The notes beneath the pieces were generated by a model. The model saw only the letters and a list, made by a program, of their open reading frames with translations, made no database searches and was not told the DNA's origin. A stretch of DNA of 64,000 bases from Pseudonocardia humida (lineage in GTDB: Bacteria > Actinomycetota > Actinomycetes > Mycobacteriales > Pseudonocardiaceae), in NCBI RefSeq assembly GCF_023898865.1, contig NZ_JAGSOV010000059.1:42227-106226 (forward strand), given 5' to 3'. Positions 1 through 7,052 of this stretch are shown here, one piece after another. Both the position numbers and the translations under genes were made by a program. Each line of letters begins with the position of its first letter. The stretch's first letter is position 1.

Positions 1-344
1 TGAAGCCGGGCACGCCGCTGGAGCCCCACCTCGACGTCCTGCGCCACTACGACACGCTGCTGGTGATGAGCGTCGAGCCCGGCTTCGGCGGCCAGGAGTT
101 CATGCCCGAGGTGCTCGACAAGGTGCGCACCGCCCGGCGCCTGGTCGACACCGGCCACCTCACGCTGCTGGTCGAGATCGACGGCGGCATCAACACCGAG
201 ACCGTCGAGGCCGCCGCCGAGGCCGGGGTGGACTGCTTCGTGGCGGGCTCGGCCGTCTACGGCGCCGACCGGCCCGACGCGGCGGTGCGAGCGATGCGCG
301 AGCAGATCGCCGCGGCCGCGCCCCACCGCGGGTGGTCGGCGTGA
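1..344 (+). CDS. rpe: Ribulose-phosphate 3-epimerase, C-terminal part (5' end outside window)
   Basis: Interconverts D-ribulose 5-phosphate and D-xylulose 5-phosphate in the pentose phosphate pathway. The frame is open from base 3 to TGA at 342-344, so only the last ~113 residues are present. Visible signatures are the catalytic loop VMSVEPGFGGQ, the phosphate-binding segment EIDGGINTET and the closing strand FVAGSAVYG, all typical of the RPE TIM barrel. The C-terminus is of normal length. The riboflavin synthase gene follows after 97 bp on the same strand; in mycobacteria rpe likewise sits upstream of riboflavin genes. The family assignment is secure; nothing can be said about its start or promoter. 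Confidence 0.95.
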   Translation, partial: KPGTPLEPHLDVLRHYDTLLVMSVEPGFGGQEFMPEVLDKVRTARRLVDTGHLTLLVEIDGGINTETVEAAAEAGVDCFVAGSAVYGADRPDAAVRAMREQIAAAAPHRGWSA

Positions 345-441
345 GACCTCGGCCGGGCGGTCGGCCCGCCGGATCGGGAATCGTCCGCGCACGCTGCGCG
401 GTTGTAGTCGGCACGGGGTGCCGGCCGGAGGGGAGACCATA

Positions 442-1053
442 GTGTTCACCGGGATCGTCGAGGAGATCGGCGAGGTGCTGGCGGTGCGGGAGAGCGCCGA
501 GGTCGCGGTGCTCACGGTGCGCGGCCCCACGGTCACCACCGACGCCCGCCACGGCGACTCGATCGCGGTCAACGGCGTCTGCCTGACGGTGATCGACGCG
601 GTGACCGCCCCGGGCGGCGGCACCGCCGACGGCACGTTCACCGTCGAGCTGGTCCCGGAGACCCTCAAGCGCACCAGCCTGGCCGCCGCGGCGCCCGGCG
701 CGAAGGTCAACCTGGAGCGCGCGGTCCCGGTCGGCGGGCGCCTGGGCGGGCACATCGTGCAGGGCCACGTCGACGGCGTGGCGACGTTGCTCACCCGCAC
801 GCCGGGGGAGCGCAGCGACGAGCTGACCTTCAGCCTGCCCGTCGACCTGGCCCGGTACGTGGCCCTCAAGGGCTCGATCGCGGTCGACGGCGTGTCGCTC
901 ACCGTGGCAGGGGTGACCGACGACACGTTCTCCGTGGCGCTGATCCCCACGACCCTGGCCGAGACCACGCTCGGCGCCCGCGAGCCCGGCGACACCGTCA
1001 ACCTGGAGGTCGACGTCGTCGCGAAGTACGTGGAGCGGCTCACCCTCCGCTGA
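442..1053 (+). CDS. ribE: Riboflavin synthase alpha chain
   Basis: Dismutates two 6,7-dimethyl-8-ribityllumazine molecules to riboflavin. The 203-residue product begins with the family hallmark MFTGIVEEIGEV and shows the two internally repeated lumazine-binding barrels: SIAVNGVCLTV in the first and SIAVDGVSLTV in the second, with HIVQGHVDG opening the C-terminal barrel. GTG at 442 is chosen because GGAGGGGAG at 427-435 is a good ribosome site and the protein then starts at the conserved Met; an upstream in-frame GTG at 418 would add residues absent from the family. The last codons after AKYVER (1040-1053, encoding LTLR) lie beyond an exact 18-bp repeat whose second copy precedes ribBA, so the C-terminal tail appears replaced by inserted DNA. 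Confidence 0.95.
   Translation: MFTGIVEEIGEVLAVRESAEVAVLTVRGPTVTTDARHGDSIAVNGVCLTVIDAVTAPGGGTADGTFTVELVPETLKRTSLAAAAPGAKVNLERAVPVGGRLGGHIVQGHVDGVATLLTRTPGERSDELTFSLPVDLARYVALKGSIAVDGVSLTVAGVTDDTFSVALIPTTLAETTLGAREPGDTVNLEVDVVAKYVERLTLR
1022..1039 (+). repeat. 18-bp direct repeat, left copy, within ribE 3' end (putative att site)
   Basis: CGAAGTACGTGGAGCGGC, encoding AKYVER in ribE. An identical 18-mer occurs at 1967-1984 just before ribBA, and identity stops at both edges. The stop codon of the inward-facing 86-aa gene starts at the very next base (1040). Position at the 3' end of a conserved gene, exact duplication and small-gene cargo resemble a site-specific insertion that restores the host gene; this reading is inference. 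Confidence 0.7.
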
Positions 1054-1300
1054 CCGCTACGCGCCGCTCGCCGCACCCCGCCGAGTGGTGCGCACGTGCG
1101 GCTTCGGCGACCGCCCGCACCCCGCACGGGTAGGGGATGAAGTCGTGGCTGCCGTAGCCGGGCCGCGCGCACTCCGGTGCGGCGCAGTGCCCGGAACCCG
1201 ACCGCGTGTGCGACCGGATGAGGTCCTGCCACGTGGCGAGGAACGGGGAGAGCTGTTCGGCGAACCCCCGGAAGAGAGCTCCGGCGTCCGGGTCGGTCAC
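1040..1300 (-). CDS. Small Cys/His-containing protein of unknown function (86 aa)
   Basis: I do not recognise this protein. The GTG start at 1300 overlaps the TGA of the upstream 58-aa gene (GTGA), which argues for translational coupling and a real two-gene unit. The product has an amphipathic N-terminal half (SPFLATWQDLIRSH) and then HCAAPEC, a Cys pair four residues apart, followed by YPCGVR, giving a possible small zinc site, and a basic His/Cys-containing tail. It lies entirely inside the 18-bp-repeat-bounded segment, with its stop touching the left repeat, and its last bases overlap the ribE 3' end tail-to-tail. Similar tiny proteins are frequent in actinobacterial integrative elements, but no function can be given. 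Confidence 0.6.
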   Translation of the reverse strand: MTDPDAGALFRGFAEQLSPFLATWQDLIRSHTRSGSGHCAAPECARPGYGSHDFIPYPCGVRAVAEAARAHHSAGCGERRVAVSGG

Positions 1301-1473
1301 GGCCGGTCCCCGGGGAAGCCGATGCCCATGAGCCGGCAGTAGTGGCGGGCGGTGGCGTCGTCGAGCACCTCGGAGCAGCGCCGCCCGTCGCGGGAGCGGA
1401 TGGTCCACCCACCGGGTCCGCCGGTGATCGTGATGTCGGTGCGCCGATCGGTGTCGGCGGTAGGTTCGGGCAC
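1297..1473 (-). CDS. Small hypothetical protein (58 aa), first gene of a two-gene unit
   Basis: Not recognised. GTG at 1473 is preferred because AGGAG lies 7 bases upstream of it; a TTG at 1500 is in frame but has no such site. The N-terminus is acidic and proline-rich, followed by a compact region (DITITGGPGGWTIRSRDGRR, then CSEVLDDATARHYCRLMGIGFPG) that reads like a short beta-hairpin plus helix with two Cys. Its stop overlaps the start of the next gene by the GTGA quartet. A strong palindrome (1501-1537) lies just upstream of the start. It sits inside the repeat-bounded segment between ribE and ribBA. Confidence 0.55.
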   Translation of the reverse strand: MPEPTADTDRRTDITITGGPGGWTIRSRDGRRCSEVLDDATARHYCRLMGIGFPGDRP

Positions 1474-1500
1474 GGGTTCACTCCTGACCGAGTGGATCAA

Positions 1501-1537
1501 GAGCCCCGGTCGGCGGTTGCAGCGCCGACCGGGGCTC
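1501..1537. repeat. Perfect 15-bp inverted repeat with 7-nt loop
   Basis: GAGCCCCGGTCGGCG at 1501-1515 pairs exactly with 1523-1537 across a 7-base loop. It lies about 28 bases upstream of the minus-strand small-gene start and upstream of the plus-strand HTH gene, so it cannot terminate either unit. It may be an mRNA leader hairpin, a recombination or binding site, or a scar. There is no T-run on either side. Confidence 0.75.
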
Positions 1538-1569
1538 GCTGTATTCCAGCCGGGTCAGTAAACCGGACA

Positions 1570-1586
1570 TTGGCTATTTTGGCTAT
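1570..1586 (+). promoter_or_regulatory. Direct repeat TTGGCTAT x2, candidate operator for the HTH gene
   Basis: TTGGCTAT occurs at 1570-1577 and again at 1579-1586, a 9-bp period, in the AT-richest stretch of the neighbourhood (about 1555-1660). It lies 70-90 bases before the start of the BldC-like HTH gene. Small BldC/excisionase proteins commonly bind short direct repeats, so autoregulation or a recombination-accessory role is plausible but unproven. Confidence 0.4.
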
Positions 1587-1656
1587 GTTGACCGCGTTTG
1601 TCATCGATCGCATGATGATCGCTCATCGTGCGTATCGCGCGGATAGCGTGATCGTC

Positions 1657-1866
1657 ATGGGTGGTGACCAGCGGGAACGCGATGACCCGCTGTTGACGTC
1701 CGGTGACGTGGCGAAGCGGCTCGGTGTCGCGGTCGCGACGATCAGCGCATGGGTCCGACAGGGTCGACTCACCCCGGCCGTGACGACCATGGGTGGCCGG
1801 TACCGGTTCCGTTGGTCGGAGGTCCAGGAGCAACTGCGGGCCGCGCGTGAGACGGACGACGAGTAG
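1657..1866 (+). CDS. BldC/excisionase-like helix-turn-helix DNA-binding protein (69 aa)
   Basis: A tiny MerR-superfamily winged-HTH protein: LLTSGDVAKRLGVAVATISA is the HTH (roughly residues 12-31), followed by WVRQGRLTPA and the wing GGRYRFRWSEVQEQL. The whole protein is one DNA-binding domain, as in BldC and in excisionases of actinobacterial integrative elements. ATG at 1657 is used; GTG at 1648 is an in-frame alternative and neither has a convincing ribosome site. It is the only regulator in the 18-bp-repeat-bounded segment and no integrase accompanies it. It could regulate the divergent small-gene pair, act as a directionality factor, or be a remnant of a larger element. The DNA-binding call is firm; the role is inferred. 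Confidence 0.8.
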   Translation: MGGDQRERDDPLLTSGDVAKRLGVAVATISAWVRQGRLTPAVTTMGGRYRFRWSEVQEQLRAARETDDE

Positions 1867-1941
1867 CCCCACCGTCTAGGTCCGGTTGAGCGTATTGCGT
1901 GTCACGCCGCTCACGTGCGACCAGGATCTACCCTGGTGGGC

Positions 1942-2033
1942 ATGCCCCTTGGGTCGGCGGTGCCCACGAAGTACGTGGAGCGGCCGCGGCGCGGCGGTGG
2001 CCGTCGCGGGGTCGGCGAGGAGGACGGTTCCAG

Positions 2034-2037
<4 letters not shown>
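1942..2037 (+). pseudogene. Displaced ribE 3' end / 31-codon open frame ending at the ribBA start
   Basis: Reading the second copy of the 18-bp repeat in the same frame as in ribE gives TKYVERPRRGGGRRGV and then a short Gly/Arg/Glu tail ending in TGA at 2035-2037. That TGA overlaps the ribBA ATG at 2034 as ATGA. A coupled ATGA junction is the usual arrangement in this genome, so this looks like the original ribE terminus. Upstream of the repeat the frame contains only an ATG at 1942 with no family resemblance. Likely a relic; translation is not implied. Confidence 0.5.
1967..1984 (+). repeat. 18-bp direct repeat, right copy (putative att site)
   Basis: Exact copy of 1022-1039, 50 bases upstream of the ribBA start. 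Together the copies enclose 927 bp with three small genes. The segment between them contains no recombinase gene, so if this is an integrative element it is non-autonomous or decayed. Confidence 0.7.
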
Positions 2038-3350
<1,313 letters not shown>

Positions 3351-3362
3351 GAGCACGCACGG

Positions 3363-3845
3363 ATGAGCGGCGAGGGGCGACCAGGACCCGACGACGGGCT
3401 GGACGGCTCGGGACTGCGGCTGGGCATCGCCGCGGCGAGCTGGCACGCCGAGCTGGTCGACCTGCTGCTGGAGCGGGCGGTGGCGACCGCGCAGAAGGCC
3501 GGTATCGCCGAGCCCACGGTGGTCCGCGTCCCGGGCACGATCGAGCTGCCGGTCGTCTGCCAGCAGCTGGCCGCCACCCACGACGCGGTGGTCGGGCTCG
3601 GCGTGGTGATCCGCGGCGGCACCCCGCACTTCGAGTACGTCTGCGACGCGGTGACCGCGGGGCTGACCCGGGTCTCGCTCGACGCCCGGGTGCCCGTCGG
3701 CAACGGCGTGCTGACCTGCAACACCCTGGAGCAGGCCGTCGACCGGGCCGGTGGCCCGGGGGCGGCCGAGGACAAGGGCGCCGAGGCGTGCGAGGCGGCG
3801 CTGCGCACCGCGCTGGTGCTGCGCGCCCTGCGGGACGGGTCGTGA
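3363..3845 (+). CDS. ribH: 6,7-dimethyl-8-ribityllumazine synthase
   Basis: Condenses the RibA-pathway pyrimidine with the RibB product to form lumazine, the substrate of RibE. The 160-residue protein contains the phosphate-site motif RVPGTIELPVVC, the invariant GGTPHFEYVCDAV carrying the catalytic His, and VGNGVLTCNTLEQA near the C-terminus. It starts 12 bp after ribBA with AGGAG just upstream of the ATG, and its TGA overlaps the GTG of the following PH-domain gene, so ribBA-ribH-PH gene are probably one transcript. The deaminase/reductase RibD needed between RibA and RibH is not encoded here. Confidence 0.95.
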   Translation: MSGEGRPGPDDGLDGSGLRLGIAAASWHAELVDLLLERAVATAQKAGIAEPTVVRVPGTIELPVVCQQLAATHDAVVGLGVVIRGGTPHFEYVCDAVTAGLTRVSLDARVPVGNGVLTCNTLEQAVDRAGGPGAAEDKGAEACEAALRTALVLRALRDGS

Positions 3846-4315
3846 GCGCCGCGGAGGAGCCGGCGGCGCCGCCGGCCACCGGCGAGGTGCTGGTGCTGCG
3901 CCCGTGGCGGGCCGTGGTCCTGTCGGTGATCGGCGCGGTCGTGCTGCTCGGGCTGTTCGTGGCGATCGCGGTCGTGCTGCGCAACAGCCCGACCGGGGTC
4001 TACTTCCGCCTCGCCGACCAGGTGGCCATGGTGCTGCTGGGCGTGCTGCTGGCCGGGGGCGTGCTGCTGCTGGCCCGGCCCCGCGTGCGCGCCGACGCCC
4101 GCGGCGTCGAGGTGCGCAACACCCTGGGCACCCGCCGCTTCGACTGGGCCGACGTGCAGCGCGTGTCCTTCCCCGACGGCGCCTCCTGGGCCCGCCTCGA
4201 CCTGCCCGACTACGAGTACGTGCCGGTGCTGGCCCTGCAGGCCGCCGACCGCGGCCGCGCCGTGGAGGGGATCACCCGGCTGCGCGCCCTGCACGCCGCC
4301 TCGCGGGCGCGCTGA
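3842..4315 (+). CDS. PH-domain membrane protein of the ribH neighbourhood
   Basis: The GTG start overlaps the ribH stop (GTGA), indicating translational coupling. The 157-aa product has two hydrophobic segments (about residues 25-48, VVLSVIGAVVLLGLFVAIAV, and 60-80, MVLLGVLLAGGVLLL), followed by a soluble bacterial PH-like domain containing ADARGVEVRNTLGTRRFDWA and ending in a short helix. A protein of the same layout follows ribH in mycobacteria (Rv1417, from memory). The biochemical role is unknown; conserved linkage to riboflavin genes is its most informative property. Confidence 0.8.
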   Translation: MSAAEEPAAPPATGEVLVLRPWRAVVLSVIGAVVLLGLFVAIAVVLRNSPTGVYFRLADQVAMVLLGVLLAGGVLLLARPRVRADARGVEVRNTLGTRRFDWADVQRVSFPDGASWARLDLPDYEYVPVLALQAADRGRAVEGITRLRALHAASRAR

Positions 4316-4338
4316 GCGCGGCCCACCCGCCGCGCACG

Positions 4339-4344
4339 TAGCAT
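4339..4344 (+). promoter_or_regulatory. -10 element TAGCAT of a probable leaderless transcript
   Basis: TAGCAT ends 7 bases before the GTG of the dihydroorotate-dehydrogenase-like gene, and there is no ribosome site. The spacing puts the transcription start on or next to the start codon, the arrangement of leaderless actinobacterial mRNAs. Confidence 0.55.
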
Positions 4345-4351
4345 CGGCCCC

Positions 4352-5386
4352 GTGCTGCGCACCCCCACCTCCCCGACCGCCCGCGCCCGCTCCGACCGGG
4401 GACCCGACGAGGTGCGCCTGGGCGACATCGTGCTGCGCAACCGGCTGGTCACCTCGTCGAGCCTGCTGGGCTACGGGGTGTCGAACGCGCCGCTGCTGCC
4501 CTACGGCATGAGCCCGGTGTCGCTGTTCGTGCCGCTGTCGGAGTTCGGGGCGGTGACCACCCGGACGCTGACCGTCGAGCCGCGCGAGGGGCACTTCAGC
4601 ACCCGCGAGGACTACCGGCTCGCCGAGCTGCCCGGCCTGCTGCGCCGCTACGGCACGGTGCTGCGCGGCGTCGACGGCGGCTGGCTCAACGCGTTCGGGT
4701 GGTGCAACGTGGGCATCGACGCCTACCTGCGCGACTACTACCCGCGCACCCGCGACCAGCGCACGATCATCTCGGTCGGCGGGTTCTCCGCCGAGGAGTT
4801 CGTCACCCTGGTCGACAAGGTCAACGCCGCGGTGCCGGCGGGCGACATCGCCGCCGTGGAGTTCAACGTCTCCTGCCACAACGTCAACTTCGACTTCTCG
4901 GCGATCCTGCAGTCCGTGCTCGACGAGGCCGTGCCCCGCAGCGCGCACCCCGTGCTGCTCAAGCTCTCGCCCGACTACGACTACCTGCGCAACGCCAAGC
5001 AGGCCGTGGCGGCCGGGGTGTCCGGGCTGACCGCGATCAACACCGTGAAGGCGCTGCGGCTCGACCCGCGCACCGGGCGGCCGTGGCTGGCCAACCGCTA
5101 CGGCGGGCTGTCCGGCCGGGCGATCAAGCCGATCGGACTGCGGGTGGTCTCCGAGCTGCGCGAGGCCGGCATCACCCTGCCGGTGATCGCCACCGGCGGC
5201 ATCCGCAACGCGGCCGACTGCCGGGAGTACTTCTGGGCCGGGGCCGACGCGGTGAGCCTGGGCAGCGCGGCCTGGCTGGCCAGCTACCCCGGCTACGCCC
5301 TCGCGCCGCTGCGCGGGCTGTATGTTCGGCGCGTGCTGAGGGCGGTTCGGCGCTACCGACCGGAGCGCGCCGGCCCCGCCGCGTAA
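4352..5386 (+). CDS. Dihydroorotate dehydrogenase-like FMN-dependent oxidoreductase
   Basis: A 344-aa flavoprotein of the DHODH/Pfam DHO_dh TIM-barrel fold. Visible landmarks are the N-terminal FMN-site region LRNRLVTSSSLLGYG, the substrate/catalytic motif EFNVSCHNVNF (equivalent of N-x-S-C-P-N, with the class-1-type Cys), LLKLSPDY, INTVKA, the substrate-binding GGLSGRAIKPIG and the phosphate-binding strands IATGGI and AVSLGSAAW. The HN after the Cys instead of PN, and the unusual N-terminal third, separate it from housekeeping PyrD, so the substrate could differ from dihydroorotate. No pyrimidine genes are nearby. Start GTG 4352 is supported by the adjacent -10 box. Fold and cofactor are confident, substrate is not. 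Confidence 0.75.
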   Translation: MLRTPTSPTARARSDRGPDEVRLGDIVLRNRLVTSSSLLGYGVSNAPLLPYGMSPVSLFVPLSEFGAVTTRTLTVEPREGHFSTREDYRLAELPGLLRRYGTVLRGVDGGWLNAFGWCNVGIDAYLRDYYPRTRDQRTIISVGGFSAEEFVTLVDKVNAAVPAGDIAAVEFNVSCHNVNFDFSAILQSVLDEAVPRSAHPVLLKLSPDYDYLRNAKQAVAAGVSGLTAINTVKALRLDPRTGRPWLANRYGGLSGRAIKPIGLRVVSELREAGITLPVIATGGIRNAADCREYFWAGADAVSLGSAAWLASYPGYALAPLRGLYVRRVLRAVRRYRPERAGPAA

Positions 5387-5491
5387 CGCGGCGGGACGAT
5401 CTCCCACCGCGGCGGCCGGGACCGCCGGGGAGGTCGGGAACCGCACCGGCGGCGTCCGCGGGGCGCGCGGTGTCGTGGAGGTGAGGCGAGC

Positions 5492-6202
5492 ATGGCCGAG
5501 TCGGGGGTGTCGACCGACCGCGTCCGGGCGGTGGACCGCAGGCCGCGGGCCGTCCTGCTGGACGTCTTCGAGACGGTGCTGCGGGTCGACGCGCTGCGCG
5601 AGCGCTTCGTCGACGTGGGCCGCCCCGAGCACGAGTGCGACCTGTTCTTCGCCCGCACCCTGCGCGACGGCATGGCGCTGACCCTGGCCGGCGGGGTGCG
5701 GCCGTTCGGCGAGGTGGCCAGGGCGGCGCTGCGCACCACCACCGGGCACACGCTGTCCGAACCGGCACTCGACCACGTGATCGAGGGGTTCCGCGAGCTG
5801 CCGCCGCACGAGGACGCCGAGCCCGCGCTGATGGCGCTGGCCAGGGCCCGCATCCCGGTCTACGCGTTCACCCACGGCACCGCGGCGGTGGCCCGCGAGG
5901 CCCTCGACGGCGCCGGGCTGCGCACCTACATGCGCGGGCTGCTGTCGACCGAGGAGATCCACTCGTTCAAGCCGCCGGGGCGGGTCTACACGTGGGCCTG
6001 CCAGCGCGCCGACACCCCGGTCGACCGCACGGCCCTGATCTCCGTGCACTCCTGGGACGTGCACGGGGCCGTGCGCGCCGGCCTGGTGGGGGCGATGGCG
6101 ACGCGGCTGGAGGGGCGGGTGCCCGACACGGTCGCCCGGCCGCACGTGGTGGCCGAGCGCCTCGACGACGTGGTCAAGCACCTGCTCGACCTGCCCGCCT
6201 GA
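5492..6202 (+). CDS. HAD-superfamily hydrolase, haloacid dehalogenase-like
   Basis: A 236-aa HAD hydrolase. Motif I is LLDVFETVL, where the nucleophile Asp is followed two residues later by Phe rather than a second Asp, as in type II haloacid dehalogenases (DxYGT) rather than phosphatases. Motif II is YAFTHGTAA, motif III is the Lys of HSFKPPGRVYTWA, and motif IV is HSWDVHGAVRAGL. Start ATG 5492 has GGAGGTGAGG 8 bases upstream. It follows the flavoprotein gene by ~105 bp on the same strand and converges with the DUF2786 gene. Dehalogenase-like chemistry is suggested by motif I; the natural substrate is unknown. Confidence 0.8.
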   Translation: MAESGVSTDRVRAVDRRPRAVLLDVFETVLRVDALRERFVDVGRPEHECDLFFARTLRDGMALTLAGGVRPFGEVARAALRTTTGHTLSEPALDHVIEGFRELPPHEDAEPALMALARARIPVYAFTHGTAAVAREALDGAGLRTYMRGLLSTEEIHSFKPPGRVYTWACQRADTPVDRTALISVHSWDVHGAVRAGLVGAMATRLEGRVPDTVARPHVVAERLDDVVKHLLDLPA

Positions 6203-6205
6203 GGC

Positions 6206-6922
6206 TCACGCGCCGATCCGCCCGCGCGGTCGGGCGGCCAGCCCGGTGCCGCCGAGGTCGGCCCGCTCACCGGCCGCGGTCCCGGGCCCGTACCCCGACC
6301 CGGACAGCGACCGCCCGCGGGCGGGCTCGGGGGCGGGGAAGGCGGCGGCGAACGCGGACTCGACGCGGGCGGCCCGCTCGGCCAGCGCGACCGCGGTCGA
6401 GGTCGGGGCACCCGGCCCGGGCCCGGCCTCGGCTGCGCCGCGCTCGGCCTCGCTCAACCGCCGGTGGACCTGCACCGCGAACCCGTGCAGCCACGACCGG
6501 CGGTACGCCGCCACCGACTCGCCCGCCGGCGGGCGCTGGCGGGCGAGCTGCGCGCCGGCCTGCAGCAGCAACGAGGTGTAGAGCAGCTCCACGCGCTCGC
6601 GGTCGGCGGCGAACCCGACCACGCTGACCGCGCCCACCCGCCCGCCGCGCGCCTGGTGCAGCACGGCGCGGCAGCCCAACGCCGTCGCGGTCCAGGCGAG
6701 CAGCCGCGCCTTGCCCGCGCTGTACGGGTCGTGCACGGGGATGCGCTGGGCGCGGGGGTGGTCGCGGCCGGGGTCGGCGGCGGCGAGCAGGGCCGCGTCG
6801 ATGCCGTGGCGCGCCGAGAGCTGCACGGCCTTGTCGGTGTAGCTGGCCGCCTCCTCGGGGGTGGCCGCGCGCTCGGCCTTGGCCAGCAGCTTGCGCACCA
6901 CCTCGAGCTTGTCGAACCCCAT
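6206..6922 (-). CDS. DUF2786 domain protein
   Basis: The first ~40 residues (MGFDKLEVVRKLLAKAERA, then TPEEAASYTDKAVQLSARHGID) are the DUF2786 signature: a KLLAKA helix followed by an acidic helix ending in a hydrophobic turn. The middle contains mixed alpha/beta sequence and the tail (after about residue 150) is Ala/Gly/Pro-rich and probably disordered. ATG 6922 is chosen because the domain begins there; a TTG at 6994 and GTG at 6937 are in-frame alternatives without clear ribosome sites. The gene converges with the HAD gene (3 bp between stops) and is divergent from uvrC. Function is unknown; the domain is widespread in actinobacteria and phages. Confidence 0.7.
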   Translation of the reverse strand: MGFDKLEVVRKLLAKAERAATPEEAASYTDKAVQLSARHGIDAALLAAADPGRDHPRAQRIPVHDPYSAGKARLLAWTATALGCRAVLHQARGGRVGAVSVVGFAADRERVELLYTSLLLQAGAQLARQRPPAGESVAAYRRSWLHGFAVQVHRRLSEAERGAAEAGPGPGAPTSTAVALAERAARVESAFAAAFPAPEPARGRSLSGSGYGPGTAAGERADLGGTGLAARPRGRIGA

Positions 6923-7037
6923 CGTCAACCCCCGAACCCCGCGCTCGAACAACCGTTCGTCGTCGGGGAGAGTCCTACCACCGCCGTCCGACAACCGCGG
7001 GGCAGTGGTCTCGGCGCGCCCCGTCGGTGCACCGGCC

Positions 7038-7043
7038 TAGGCT
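7038..7043 (+). promoter_or_regulatory. -10 element TAGGCT upstream of uvrC
   Basis: TAGGCT lies 9 bases before ATG 7053 (3 before an in-frame GTG at 7047). There is no ribosome site, so the uvrC mRNA is probably leaderless or has a leader of only a few bases. Confidence 0.45.
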
Positions 7044-7052
7044 GGCGTGGCC

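Noticed and set aside
1867..2033. FMN riboswitch upstream of ribBA
   Set aside because: None of the conserved RFN-element sequence blocks is present, and the region is better explained by the right repeat copy and the displaced ribE tail. The 97-bp rpe-ribE gap also shows no such element.
1899..2033. Longer in-frame N-terminus for ribBA
   Set aside because: It would translate the insertion junction and repeat, has no family resemblance, and the ATG at 2034 has GAGGAGG upstream and the normal N-terminus.
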